DNA of 64,000 bases from NCBI GenBank assembly GCA_024637035.1, contig JAGXFW010000014.1:124001-188000 (forward strand), read 5' to 3'. The number at the start of each line of letters is the position of its first letter. Within the stretch, counting starts at the first letter, position 1. The notes beneath the pieces were generated by a model. It made no database searches. It saw only the letters and a program-made list of their open reading frames with translations, and was not told the origin of the DNA. The position numbers and the translations under genes are program-made. Positions 32,247 through 41,031 of the stretch are shown piece after piece. Source of the DNA: Actinomycetes bacterium (lineage in GTDB: Bacteria > Actinomycetota > Thermoleophilia > RBG-16-64-13).

Positions 32247-34229
32247 CTAGTTGAGCCCCTTCAACCCCATCTCGACGAGCGACGCGTATGTCGCGTCCAG
32301 GCGGCAGTGTCCCTTGGGCACCCAGATGACGACCCCATCGCGACCTCTCGTTAGCAGCACACGGTAGCTGTTGATGCGCAGTTGATGGGGATCGCGCGCG
32401 CGACTTCTCGGGCTCGGTCGGGTATGCCAAGAGTCTCCACCCCACCAGAGATCCTTCCCCCAGCAGAAGACCGGTAGGTCAAGCTCCAAGCCTTGGCACT
32501 GGAACTCGGAGACCGGAACCGCCAGCTGACAGCACGATCGAACTTGGTCCGGGTCATCGTAGAACCACTTGTGCACCTGCACCTTCTGGCCGGCTAGATA
32601 TCCCGCATCAATTCCATACTCCTCGAGACCCGCCTTCGATGAGGCCAGCAGCCCGTATCGGCTGTCGCGTTCTCCGGCATAGCGCTCCCGGACGTACTGC
32701 TTCGCCAGCTCGAGTTCTCGCGTTACGTACAGGTCAAAGCCCTGGGTATCGAGACCGCGACTGACCTCCGCGGCCGCTTCGAGATCATCGGTGAGGAGCT
32801 TCTCAACCCAAAGCTGCACGTCTTCCGCAAGGTGGGTCCGAAGTGACATCGTAAGATCGAGATGATCATTGAGTTCCATTCTGACGGCACCCGAGAAGAC
32901 GTTCGCGAGCTTGGTGGGGCAATGGACCACCCAGTCGCCCCCTGCACCGGAAATGGCCTCGTTCCACTGCGCCAGGCCTGCCTCTTCGCCGATGTGAATC
33001 TCTTGTCCCTGTCCTACGAGGCCCACCATTAGCGCCCACGGCTTCCGAGCTCCGATGCGAAGGAAATCCTCCGGTTCGCTGTACAACCGCTGCTTGGTCG
33101 CGGACTGTCCTGCATCCCACGCTCGCTGCGCCTCGTCGTAGACCCACACCTGCTCTTCTGGCACACGCACGCCGCTCGCACCGTAGTCCTTCAGATATCC
33201 ATGGACGTCTTGAACGAATACCCCGCTCTTCAGCGCGTACCGCAGCACCTTCACCAGCGGCCCATTCCCAGAAAGATACACAGCCGTCCGGCGGCTGCCG
33301 GTGTCGCCAAAGTGGTTCTGGTAGACGAACTGTAGGCCGACCAGGGTCTTGCCCGATCCAGGAACGCCGGTGACCAGGGCAAGGTGGTGCTCTCCATTCA
33401 CGCGTGCGGCCTCAGCCGAACGGACGAGTTCGGCCACGGTCTCCGGAATGCCGGCGCTGGACGCCCTGCGGATATGAGGCAGTTCTTCGTGTTCGAAGAT
33501 GCGCCGAGCCGCAGAGACGAGCGAGGGAAGCGGCTCATAATCGGCGGTCAGCCACGCTTCGACATCAAGTGGCTCGGCCGGAGACCGCAAAAAGAGAGCA
33601 AGAAGGACATCGGCCAGGGTGGCCGGACCAGTTATGGTGACCTTGTATGGGGAGGGCTGCTGCTCCCGAGGGTCGAGACGTGCAGGGGGTTCGCCACGGC
33701 TCTCCCGACCGCTGGGCTTCTCGTCCAAGCTCCGGGTGAGAACGAGCACTGGGTCGACCAGCTTATCGTGGGAGGCGGCATGATACTCGGATAGGTCCCG
33801 CGCGTAGGCGGCCACCTGGTCGATGTGAGCTGCCTGGGGTCGATCGGCATCCTTGAACTCCAAGACGATCACCTCGGAGCCTGTGAGAACGACAACGTCG
33901 GGGCGACGGCCGCGCTCCCGTGGGAGTTCGTACTCGAAGATGATGTGCCATTCGCTTGCATCGAACTCTCGGGCGAGAGCGTCGCGGAGGGCCGCCTTCA
34001 GCACGGCGAACTCGTTCCGCCAAGCGGTGATCTGGAGGCCGTCAGGGCCCAGACCCATGCAACGGCGGAGGTGGGCGGACAGCGCCTCTACAAAGGGCTC
34101 CTCCGCCAGGACGAGGAAGTCGTCCACCGAGCCGTGCCAGCCGGCTGGCGTCCGTTCGTCCCCTACCCCGCGCCCGTCGGTGCCGGTCTTGTCAAGTTCT
34201 CGCACGAGTCCCCCAAGGCTGACTGCCAA
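32247..34229 (-). CDS. PD-(D/E)xK nuclease - DUF2075 ATPase/helicase-like protein
   Basis: 660 residues (start TTG 34229, uncertain). N-terminal part has a restriction-type nuclease pattern: RRPDVVVLTGSEVIVLEFKD (Asp, then E-x-K) followed by HIDQVAAYARDL. The DUF2075 domain has Walker A GVPGSGKTLVGLQ, Walker B VWVYDEAQRAWD, a TMSLRTH motif, and the C-terminal QGLELDLPVFCWG and RVLLTRGRDGVVIWVP (helicase-like motifs V-VI). Single-gene nuclease-helicase proteins of this make-up are often phage-defence candidates. That function is inference, supported by the toxin-rich setting. Confidence 0.85.
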   Translation of the reverse strand: MAVSLGGLVRELDKTGTDGRGVGDERTPAGWHGSVDDFLVLAEEPFVEALSAHLRRCMGLGPDGLQITAWRNEFAVLKAALRDALAREFDASEWHIIFEYELPRERGRRPDVVVLTGSEVIVLEFKDADRPQAAHIDQVAAYARDLSEYHAASHDKLVDPVLVLTRSLDEKPSGRESRGEPPARLDPREQQPSPYKVTITGPATLADVLLALFLRSPAEPLDVEAWLTADYEPLPSLVSAARRIFEHEELPHIRRASSAGIPETVAELVRSAEAARVNGEHHLALVTGVPGSGKTLVGLQFVYQNHFGDTGSRRTAVYLSGNGPLVKVLRYALKSGVFVQDVHGYLKDYGASGVRVPEEQVWVYDEAQRAWDAGQSATKQRLYSEPEDFLRIGARKPWALMVGLVGQGQEIHIGEEAGLAQWNEAISGAGGDWVVHCPTKLANVFSGAVRMELNDHLDLTMSLRTHLAEDVQLWVEKLLTDDLEAAAEVSRGLDTQGFDLYVTRELELAKQYVRERYAGERDSRYGLLASSKAGLEEYGIDAGYLAGQKVQVHKWFYDDPDQVRSCCQLAVPVSEFQCQGLELDLPVFCWGKDLWWGGDSWHTRPSPRSRARDPHQLRINSYRVLLTRGRDGVVIWVPKGHCRLDATYASLVEMGLKGLN

Positions 34230-34278
34230 CCATCATACAACCGATGTCGTATGGAACATCAACAGGGGACGCGCTACC
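34230..34278. promoter_or_regulatory. Divergent promoter region, DUF2075 / DUF4258
   Basis: Only 49 bp separates two outward-facing genes. The minus strand has TGTATGAT (extended -10) immediately before the TTG start. CATAC and GTATG (34236-34255) form a short inverted repeat that could bind the antitoxin of the DUF4258/DUF2283 pair. Confidence 0.45.
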
Positions 34279-34545
34279 GTGCACCGCACGGAACCCGGTC
34301 TCGTATTCACCCAGCACGCGCACGACGTCATCGAGGAAAGGCTGATCGATCCGGCCCGGGCGGCACTGACGGTGCACTCGCCCGAGGCGACCCTGCGAGA
34401 TGCACGCGACTCGGAGATCACCCATGCCTTGCGGCGCGTTCCCGAGCACGGGAACCGGGTGCTGAGAGTCGTCTATAATCACACCGTCGACCCTCCGCGG
34501 GTCGTGACCGCGTACTTCGACCGCACCCTGAAGGGGAAGCTGTGA
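34279..34545 (+). CDS. DUF4258 protein, predicted toxin
   Basis: 88 residues from GTG 34279 (AGGGG upstream). DUF4258 pattern: FTQHAHDVIEERLIDPARAALTVHSPEATLRD, then HGNRVLRVVYNHTVDPPRVVTAYFDR, ending in the typical basic tail. DUF4258 is related in fold to RelE/BrnT-like small RNases and commonly precedes DUF2283. Stop and next start overlap (GTGA). Confidence 0.82.
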   Translation: MHRTEPGLVFTQHAHDVIEERLIDPARAALTVHSPEATLRDARDSEITHALRRVPEHGNRVLRVVYNHTVDPPRVVTAYFDRTLKGKL

Positions 34546-34742
34546 AGGTTCGCTTTGACGAAGAGGCGGACGCGCTCTACGTGCGGCTGGGCGACTCGAG
34601 CATTGTGGAGTCGGAGGAGCTGAGGCCGGGGCTCATCGTCGACCTCGACGAGCAGGGCGAGGTCGTGGGCCTGGAGATCCTCGACGTCGCGAAGCGCGTC
34701 CCCACGGCCGATCTGAAGCACATGGACTTCGAGGTCGGGTAG
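34542..34742 (+). CDS. DUF2283 protein, predicted antitoxin of DUF4258
   Basis: 66 residues. MKVRFDEEADALYVRLGDSSIVESEELRPGLIVDLDEQGEVVGLEILDVAKR is the standard DUF2283 pattern. Coupled to the DUF4258 gene by 4 nt. A diverged homologue closes the hicAB operon at 16.9 kb. Confidence 0.85.
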   Translation: MKVRFDEEADALYVRLGDSSIVESEELRPGLIVDLDEQGEVVGLEILDVAKRVPTADLKHMDFEVG

Positions 34743-34799
34743 GTTCCGCGCCCCACACGGAACCGGCGGTCCGCCCGCCCCGCCGCGCGCCCCCGCCCC

Positions 34800-36107
34800 T
34801 CACCCCAGATTGGGCAACGGATTCGCCACCCCGCGCCGCATGCGCAGCGCGACCAGCAAGCTCAGGCCGGCACCCACCAGACACACAACGGCCACCTCGC
34901 CCACCGCCGTCCGGATCCCCTGGTGCTCGGCCAGCGTGCCCAGCAGGAGGCTGCCGAGGGGCGTGGTGCCGATGAAGAGTAGCGCGTACATCGACATCAC
35001 TCGTCCCCGCAGCTCGCCGGGCACGATCAGCTGCAGGCGGCTGTTGGCCCCGGTGTGGAACAGAATGCCGAAGAAGCCTAAGGCCACAAGCAGTGCGAGG
35101 GCCATCGTCTGCCCGGGCGCGAGAGCGAGCAAGAACAGCACGACGCTGAAGCCCCCAGCCCCCACCAGGACCGTCCGCCGCGTCGGCCGGCCTCGGGAAG
35201 CGACGAACACCGCCGCACAGAGCGATCCCGCCCCCATAGCCGCGGTCAGCGCGCCTAGACCTTCGGGCCCCGAATCGTACGCGTACCGCGCCAGCAAGGG
35301 GAGCATCACGGTGAAGTTGTAGCCGAAGGCACCGATGAAGGCCACCATGCCGAGGATCAGCGCCACGTCCGGAGTGCGGGCGGCGTCGCGGAACCCGTCA
35401 CCAAGCTGTCGCACGACCCCGGCCCGAGCGGCACGCGGCCCCGGGTGCAGGTCCGCCGTACGCAGGAGCGCGAACGCCGCCAACACGGGCACGAAGCTCA
35501 CCGCGTTCAGCCAGAAGCAGATCGCTACACCCACCGTGGAGACCAAGACTCCCCCCACGGCCGGCCCCAGGATGCGGGCCAGGTTGAACTGGGTTGAGTT
35601 GAGAGCCACAGCGTTCTGTACGTCGGCCGGGCCCACCATCTCGACGACGAACGCCTGGCGCGTGGGGATGTCCACCGCCTCGGCTATGCCCCGCACCAGC
35701 GCCAGCGCGTAGACCAGGGACATGCTGATCGCGCCGGCGGTGGTGAGAACTGCCATGGCGAAGGCCTGCACCATCAGCACGGACTGCGTGGTCGCGAGAA
35801 GGCGGCGCTTGGGCAGCCGGTCCGCGAGCAGTCCGCCGAACAGGGAGAGCACCAGCGTGGGCCCGAAGCGCATGGTCATGGCGATTCCGAGTCTCACCGG
35901 CGAGCCGGTCAGATCGAGCACCAGCCAGGCGAGAGCTACGTCGGCCATCCACGTCCCCACCAAACTGACGAGCTGGCCCGTCCAGAACAAGCGGAAGTTG
36001 CGGTGCTTGAGAGAGCGCGAGGTGGCGGCGACGTCGCGGCGCACGCGGCCGGCGGCACGGGCGACGGCACCGGAGGGCGCCGTGGAGGATCGAGAGCGGA
36101 TGGTCAC
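34800..36107 (-). CDS. MFS transporter, DHA3 type
   Basis: 435 residues with the DHA3 signatures LKHRNFRLFWTGQLVSLVGTWMADVALAWLVLDLTGSP, GGLLADRLPKRRLLATTQ, NSTQFNLARILGPAVGG and VPGELRGRVMSMYALLFIG. Exporter for unknown compounds. Start GTG 36107 has no clear ribosome binding site. It separates the main island from the decayed mntA-hepT and second hicBA modules. Confidence 0.88.
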   Translation of the reverse strand: MTIRSRSSTAPSGAVARAAGRVRRDVAATSRSLKHRNFRLFWTGQLVSLVGTWMADVALAWLVLDLTGSPVRLGIAMTMRFGPTLVLSLFGGLLADRLPKRRLLATTQSVLMVQAFAMAVLTTAGAISMSLVYALALVRGIAEAVDIPTRQAFVVEMVGPADVQNAVALNSTQFNLARILGPAVGGVLVSTVGVAICFWLNAVSFVPVLAAFALLRTADLHPGPRAARAGVVRQLGDGFRDAARTPDVALILGMVAFIGAFGYNFTVMLPLLARYAYDSGPEGLGALTAAMGAGSLCAAVFVASRGRPTRRTVLVGAGGFSVVLFLLALAPGQTMALALLVALGFFGILFHTGANSRLQLIVPGELRGRVMSMYALLFIGTTPLGSLLLGTLAEHQGIRTAVGEVAVVCLVGAGLSLLVALRMRRGVANPLPNLG

Positions 36108-36164
36108 GGAAAGGGATGATACTCCCCGGTCATCCGACGGGTCCGGGAGAGCGCGCCGGGTACG

Positions 36165-36331
36165 TCAGCCTTCCGGAGCGTCCTCGCCGGCGATCTCGCG
36201 TTCGAGTTGGTCGAGCGGCGGCAGAAGCAACGTGAGGCTCACCAGGAGCGGAGGCAACTCGAGTTCGACCACCCGCCACATCTCTTGTGCATCGATGCTC
36301 TGGCAAGATAGACCCGCTGGTCCTTCGTCAC
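36165..36331 (-). pseudogene. hepT remnant with internal deletion
   Basis: GTG 36331 overlaps the mntA stop (GTGA) and starts TKDQRVYLARA, a HepT N-terminus. After about 12 codons, a change of frame leads straight into SIDAQEMWRVVELELPPLLVS, the HepT C-terminal pattern. The central helices and the R-x4-H-x-Y active site are missing. This gene can no longer make an active RNase. Confidence 0.7.
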
Positions 36332-36597
36332 AGCGGCACGGCCTCGCGCACGATCTTCCGACGGAGCAGCCAGTAGATGCCTTGTTCGGTGACCACGTCG
36401 ACATCCTGGCCGAGCAGCTCTTCGAGTTCGGCAATCAGCGCGATACGGTCCAGTAGGCCATGTTCGCCATCGAAATCGACGAGCAGATCGACATCACTGT
36501 CTTCCGTTTCCTCCCCGCGCGAGTGGGAACCGAACACGCGCACGTTCTTGGCGCCGTGGGAGGCGGCGATGTCGATGATCTCGGCGCGGCGCGCCAT
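36328..36597 (-). CDS. MntA-like nucleotidyltransferase antitoxin (partner decayed)
   Basis: 89 residues from ATG 36597. Catalytic motif VFGSHSRGEETEDSDVDLLVDF is intact, followed by DVDVVTEQGIYWLLRRKIVREAVPL. The gene directly downstream is a hepT with its core deleted, so this antitoxin lacks its toxin. It may act on the intact HepT at 23.0 kb or be on its way to loss. Confidence 0.88.
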   Translation of the reverse strand: MARRAEIIDIAASHGAKNVRVFGSHSRGEETEDSDVDLLVDFDGEHGLLDRIALIAELEELLGQDVDVVTEQGIYWLLRRKIVREAVPL

Positions 36598-36796
36598 CAG
36601 CAGACTATCTGGACGAACCCACGAACACGACGTCGGGGTTTCTGATTGCCGCCGGAGATGCGGGTCGAGCGATTGCCTGATGGTATATCCGAGGCGCAAC
36701 CAAAGTCCCATGGAAGCTGGAACTCGGGCGGACTAGCATAGCCACCAGGCCGCCGGCCGTGCTAGATTCCAAGTGCTCGTTTCGAAAGAGGTCAAC

Positions 36797-37039
36797 ATGG
36801 AGTGTCCCATGCGTGGCGAATTCACCGCTATATACGAGCACGACGCCGACTGGTACGTTGCATACTGCCCCGAGATCCCCGGGGCGAACGGCCAGGGTCG
36901 AACCAAGGAACAGGCACGGGAAAGCCTCTCGGATGCCATAGCCTTCATTCTGGAAGATCGGCAGGAGGACGGCCTCCGAGGAGTGCCTCCCGATGCCGAG
37001 CGCGAAACGATCACGGTCGAGATCCGCGGCGCACTCTAG
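36797..37039 (+). CDS. hicB: HicB-family antitoxin
   Basis: 80 residues from ATG 36797 (AGAGG upstream). HicB fold: RGEFTAIYEHDADWYVAYCPEIPGANGQGRTKEQARESLSDAIAFILEDRQEDG. No ribbon-helix-helix part, unlike the 17-kb HicB. Here the antitoxin gene precedes the toxin, the reverse of the first pair. Confidence 0.9.
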   Translation: MECPMRGEFTAIYEHDADWYVAYCPEIPGANGQGRTKEQARESLSDAIAFILEDRQEDGLRGVPPDAERETITVEIRGAL

Positions 37040-37051
37040 TCCCTCGCGTCG

Positions 37052-37237
37052 GTGAAACGAAACACCCTTCTCCGGTACCTCCGGCTTCACGGCTGCGTGC
37101 TGAAGCGCGAGGGTCGTTCTCATTCACTGTGGACGAATCCCGCGACGGGAGCGATCGAGGCTGTGCCCCGCCACACAGAGATCCCGAACGCCTTGGCGCA
37201 CAAGATCCGCCGCGGGTTGAACGTTCCACCCCTGTGA
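37052..37237 (+). CDS. hicA: HicA-family mRNA interferase toxin
   Basis: 61 residues from GTG 37052, 12 nt after hicB. Short HicA fold MKRNTLLRYLRLHGCVLKREGRSHSLWTNP with the catalytic His in GRSHSLW and the ending TEIPNALAHKIRRGLNV. It should degrade mRNA when free of HicB. Confidence 0.9.
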   Translation: MKRNTLLRYLRLHGCVLKREGRSHSLWTNPATGAIEAVPRHTEIPNALAHKIRRGLNVPPL

Positions 37238-37316
37238 TCTGAGCCAGGAACGCGCTGGCGTGGTCTGACGAATCGTCCCCAGGGGTTTCCCCCCGACCCT
37301 CCCGTGGTACTATTAC

Positions 37317-37337
37317 GATACGCAACCGTTCCGTATC
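37317..37337 (+). promoter_or_regulatory. TetR-type operator palindrome upstream of the DHA2 exporter
   Basis: GATACG (37317-37322) and CGTATC (37332-37337) form perfect inverted arms nine bases apart, just before AAGGAG of the exporter gene. A TetR-family gene follows the exporter, so this is its most likely binding site. Confidence 0.65.
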
Positions 37338-37348
37338 TATAAGGAGTC

Positions 37349-38941
37349 ATGATGACACAACCCTACCCACGTCGACGGCTGGCTCTCGTCGTTCTCGCGC
37401 TGAGCCTGCTGGTCATCGGCATGGACAACACCATCCTGAACGTAGCTCTGCCGACGCTCGTGAACGACCTCGGCGCCACGGCCAGCCAGCTTCAGTGGAT
37501 CGTGGATTCGTACGTGCTCGTCTTCGCCGGCCTGCTGCTCACCATGGGCGCGCTGGGTGACCGCTTTGGACGCAAGCTGGCACTGCAGGCCGGGCTGGTC
37601 ATCTTCGTACTCGCCTCGGTCGCGTCCGCCTTCGCGCCTACGGCCAACGTGCTGATCGCCACCCGGGCCCTCATGGGCATCGGCGGAGCCCTCATCATGC
37701 CCTCGACCCTGTCTATCATCACTGCCATGTTCCCGCCAAAGGAGCGGGGCCGGGCCATCGCGGCCTGGGCGGCCACGGCTGGTCTGGGCATCGTCGCGGG
37801 GCCCGTCATCGGCGGGTGGTTACTCGAACACTTCTCGTGGGGGTCGGTGTTCTTGGTGAACGTTCCGATCGTCGCTGTGGCCCTCGTCGCAGGATTGGCG
37901 CTCGTGCCCGAATCCAAAGACCCGCACGCCACTCCGCTGGATCCGGTGGGCGCACTTCTCTCGATCGCGGGGCTCACCGCGCTCGTGTACGGCATCATCG
38001 AGGCTCCCGACACTGGTTGGACCGCCGCGGTCACCCTTCTGACATTCGGTGCGGCGGTAGTCTTGCTGGGCGCTTTCGTGCTCTGGGAGTTGCGGACCAC
38101 CCACCCCATGCTGCAGATTGACTTCTTCCGCAACCCGCGGTTCAGCGCGGGGAGCGCGGCGATAACGGTGGTCTTCTTCGGCTTGTTCGGAACGATCTTC
38201 GTGCTCACCCAGTACCTGCAGTTCGTGCTTGGCTATTCGGCGCTCCAGGCCGGCCTGCGCGTTACCCCGGTCGCGGTGCTCGTGATCGCCGCGCCGACCG
38301 CCGCCCGTTTGGTGGAGCGAATCGGGACGAAGGCCGTCGTGGCCGCGGGGCTGACGATCGTGGCTACGGGATTGTTGCTCATCAGCAGGGTGGACGTGGG
38401 CGACGGCTACGGCACCCTGGCCTGGTCGCTGGCGATCATCGGATTCGGCATGGGAGCGACCATGGCGCCGGCGACCGAATCGATCATGGGTTCGCTGCCG
38501 CTGGCCAAGGCAGGTGTGGGATCCGCGATGAACGACACCACCCGCATGGTAGGCGGTGCGCTGGGCGTTGCCGTGATCGGGAGCGCACTCTCTTCCTCGT
38601 ACAATTCGGCGATCCAACCCGCGCTGCGCGCCCTGCCGCCTCAGGCGGCGGCCCTCGCCGGCGACTCGGTGGGAGCGGCTCTCGAAGTGGCTCGGCGTGC
38701 CGGACCGCTCGGCGCGGAACTCGCCGACGCGGCACGCGCCGCCTTCGTACACGCGATGGGCGACGCACTGCTCATCGGAGCGGGGGTCGTGGCGGTCGGC
38801 GCAGTCGTCGTGCTCGCCTGGCTGCCCTCCCGGGCGCGCCTGGAGCCCACTGTTGAGAAGCCGGGTGAGACGCTCCCTGAAGTAGCCGAGCTCGGTGGAG
38901 TCGCGCGCCCCGTGGAACCCTGCCTCGACAGCAATGCCTGA
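37349..38941 (+). CDS. DHA2-family (14-helix) multidrug MFS exporter
   Basis: 530 residues, EmrB/QacA type. Signatures: LVIGMDNTILNVALPTLVNDL (motif D1), GALGDRFGRKLALQ (motif A), RALMGIGGALIMPSTLS (motif B) and GPVIGGWLLEHFSWGSVFLVN (antiporter motif C). It pumps drugs or similar compounds out with proton exchange. ATG 37352 fits the AAGGAG spacing better than 37349. The downstream TetR gene overlaps its end by 8 nt. Confidence 0.92.
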   Translation: MMTQPYPRRRLALVVLALSLLVIGMDNTILNVALPTLVNDLGATASQLQWIVDSYVLVFAGLLLTMGALGDRFGRKLALQAGLVIFVLASVASAFAPTANVLIATRALMGIGGALIMPSTLSIITAMFPPKERGRAIAAWAATAGLGIVAGPVIGGWLLEHFSWGSVFLVNVPIVAVALVAGLALVPESKDPHATPLDPVGALLSIAGLTALVYGIIEAPDTGWTAAVTLLTFGAAVVLLGAFVLWELRTTHPMLQIDFFRNPRFSAGSAAITVVFFGLFGTIFVLTQYLQFVLGYSALQAGLRVTPVAVLVIAAPTAARLVERIGTKAVVAAGLTIVATGLLLISRVDVGDGYGTLAWSLAIIGFGMGATMAPATESIMGSLPLAKAGVGSAMNDTTRMVGGALGVAVIGSALSSSYNSAIQPALRALPPQAAALAGDSVGAALEVARRAGPLGAELADAARAAFVHAMGDALLIGAGVVAVGAVVVLAWLPSRARLEPTVEKPGETLPEVAELGGVARPVEPCLDSNA

Positions 38942-39608
38942 GAACTCGAGCCTCCTCCCCGGTTCCGATCTCCCAGGGTCCGATCACCCGGCTTCCGATT
39001 CCCCCAGCACCACCCGACCCCCCGGGCGCCCGCGAAGCGCCCGGGCCGACCGAGTCATCCTCGAAGCCGCCATTGACGCTTTCATAGAGGAAGGCTTCGA
39101 GGGCATGAGCATGGAAGGGGTCGCCACCCGTGCGGCGGTCGGCAAAGCTACCATCTACCGCCGCTGGCCCTGCAAGGACGACCTCCTTCTCGCGGCGATC
39201 GAGAATCTGTTCGAGGACTTCCATGTCGAGAACACCGGCGATGTGCGCGCCGACCTCACGGCGGTGGCACGGCAGGCTCACGTGTTCCTCACCCAGACGA
39301 AGGCCGGCGAGGTTCTCCCGCGCATGGTGGGGCACGTCACCATGGGCACCCCACTCGGGCGCGCCTACGCCGAGAAGATCATGGGGCCCCGAGCGGAGGC
39401 CGCGCGCCAGGTGATCCAAGCCGCCAAGGACCGAGGCGAACTGCGCCCCGACCTCGACAGCCGATTGGCTGTGGCGTCGCTGGTGGGCTCGCTCATCTTC
39501 CTACGGATCACCTCGACGCTGCCCAGCGCCGGGGACGAACTGGCGGACAGGTTGGTTGGTCAGCTGCTGGACGGCATGGGAGCGAGGCCGGTCGACGAGG
39601 ATCGCTGA
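38934..39608 (+). CDS. TetR/AcrR-family regulator of the DHA2 exporter
   Basis: 224 residues from ATG 38934, inside the exporter's last codons. Helix-turn-helix: ILEAAIDAFIEEGFEGMSMEGVATRAAVGKATIYRRWPCKDDLL. The C-terminal ligand domain is like TetR_C_16 proteins (VASLVGSLIFLRIT). A disordered Ser/Pro-rich N-terminus of about 35 residues precedes it. Co-transcription with the exporter and the upstream palindrome argue for local, ligand-released repression. Confidence 0.92.
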   Translation: MPENSSLLPGSDLPGSDHPASDSPSTTRPPGRPRSARADRVILEAAIDAFIEEGFEGMSMEGVATRAAVGKATIYRRWPCKDDLLLAAIENLFEDFHVENTGDVRADLTAVARQAHVFLTQTKAGEVLPRMVGHVTMGTPLGRAYAEKIMGPRAEAARQVIQAAKDRGELRPDLDSRLAVASLVGSLIFLRITSTLPSAGDELADRLVGQLLDGMGARPVDEDR

Positions 39609-39614
39609 ACCGCC

Positions 39615-40856
39615 TCAGGCGCGCTCGATAGGTCTGCGGCGCACGTGCATACCGTGCATCGCGATGGCGATCGCTGCCGGCAGCAGAGCCACCCAGTAGA
39701 CCCCGCTGAGGGATATCCACGAGGCGAGGAGCCCGCCTCCGATGGACCCGACCGCGATCCCTAGGTCATACGCGAAGAAGAAGGCCGCCATGGCGGCCCC
39801 GCGCCGGGCGGGAGCGACCCCGTGCACGGTCAGCGCCTGCAGGCTCGGCTGGGAGGTGCCGTATCCGGCGCCGTAAACGACTCCGGCCGCCATGAGACCG
39901 ACGAAGCTGTCGGCCAGTGCCAGGATGACGAGACCCGCGGCGACAAGCACCAACCCCAGCGTCGCCGTACGCAGATAGCCCCACCGGTCGGCCAACCGAC
40001 CGCTCAGAGGGCGCACCACAGCGAGCACGACCGCGAACACAGCGAAGAACGGACCCACGTTGCCGATGCCGCGCTCCTCCCCATAGAGCGCGATGAAGGC
40101 AAGGATGGGCGCGTAGGTCATGGTCAGGAGGAAGACGCCCGTGGCCGGGAAGAGCGAGGAGCGCTCGAACAGCGTACGCACGGAGAGTCGGCCGCCCCCA
40201 CGCTCGACTCGGGGAACCCGGATGAGGCTCGCCAGAAGCAGAGCGGCGGCCGTCAGACCGGCGGCGAGCAGGAAGAGCGACGTGAAGTCGCCGTCGTCGC
40301 TGAGGGCGATGCCGACGGCGGGCGCGACCGCCATGGGGAGTCCCATCGCCAGCGTGAAGTAGCCCATGCCCTCCCCCAACCGCGCACGCGGCGCGAGGTC
40401 GGAGGCCAACGTGCCGGCGGCGGTGGTCTCGAACCCGAAGCCGGCACCATGGATCAGTCGCAGCACCAAAAGCAGTCCGATGCCCACCACCCACTCGTGG
40501 GCGAGGATGGTGAAGACGGAGAGGAGCAACCCGATGAAGAGGATCGCTCGGCGGCCGTACGTGTCGAGGGCCCACCCGGTCACCGGACGGACCACCATGG
40601 CCGCGAACGTGAAGAGCCCGAGCACGAGGCCGGCGGCGGTCTCACCTCCACCCAGATCCGCAACGAACAGGGGCAGGGTGGGCAGCACCAGGTAGACACC
40701 GAAGAAGTAGAACAGTTGGGAACCCAGCAGGAACATGAAGTCGCGGGTCCAGAGCGGCAGACGCGGCGCGCCCTCGGACTCCCCGATCCCCGGCGGCAGG
40801 AACGGGGCGACGGGGCTCAGGTCGGGCACGACGGATTCGGGGGTGCTCGGCGGCAT
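39615..40856 (-). CDS. MFS transporter, DHA1 type
   Basis: 413 residues. FYFFGVYLVLPTLPLFVADLGGGETAAGLVLGLFTFAAMVVRPVTGWALDTYGRRAILFIG (shown by motif A near residue 85), LIHGAGFGFETTAAGTLASDLAP and GAGYGTSQPSLQALTVHGVAPARRGAAMAAFF identify it. Family members export drugs, sugars or metabolites. It ends head-to-head with the TetR gene 6 nt away. Confidence 0.88.
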   Translation of the reverse strand: MPPSTPESVVPDLSPVAPFLPPGIGESEGAPRLPLWTRDFMFLLGSQLFYFFGVYLVLPTLPLFVADLGGGETAAGLVLGLFTFAAMVVRPVTGWALDTYGRRAILFIGLLLSVFTILAHEWVVGIGLLLVLRLIHGAGFGFETTAAGTLASDLAPRARLGEGMGYFTLAMGLPMAVAPAVGIALSDDGDFTSLFLLAAGLTAAALLLASLIRVPRVERGGGRLSVRTLFERSSLFPATGVFLLTMTYAPILAFIALYGEERGIGNVGPFFAVFAVVLAVVRPLSGRLADRWGYLRTATLGLVLVAAGLVILALADSFVGLMAAGVVYGAGYGTSQPSLQALTVHGVAPARRGAAMAAFFFAYDLGIAVGSIGGGLLASWISLSGVYWVALLPAAIAIAMHGMHVRRRPIERA

Positions 40857-41031
40857 CGGGCGATTCTATCGTAAGGCCCCGGGGAGCGAGCCGCGACGGC
40901 CGACGCGACCGGGCTTCGACCCGCAGAGGGTCGTCTTCGGGGACGCGTCGTTGACCCGTTCACCCACGGAAGACGGCACGTCGCCGGGTTCGTCGACCGG
41001 CCCCCCTTCTCCCCAAAGCTGCAGCCGACCA

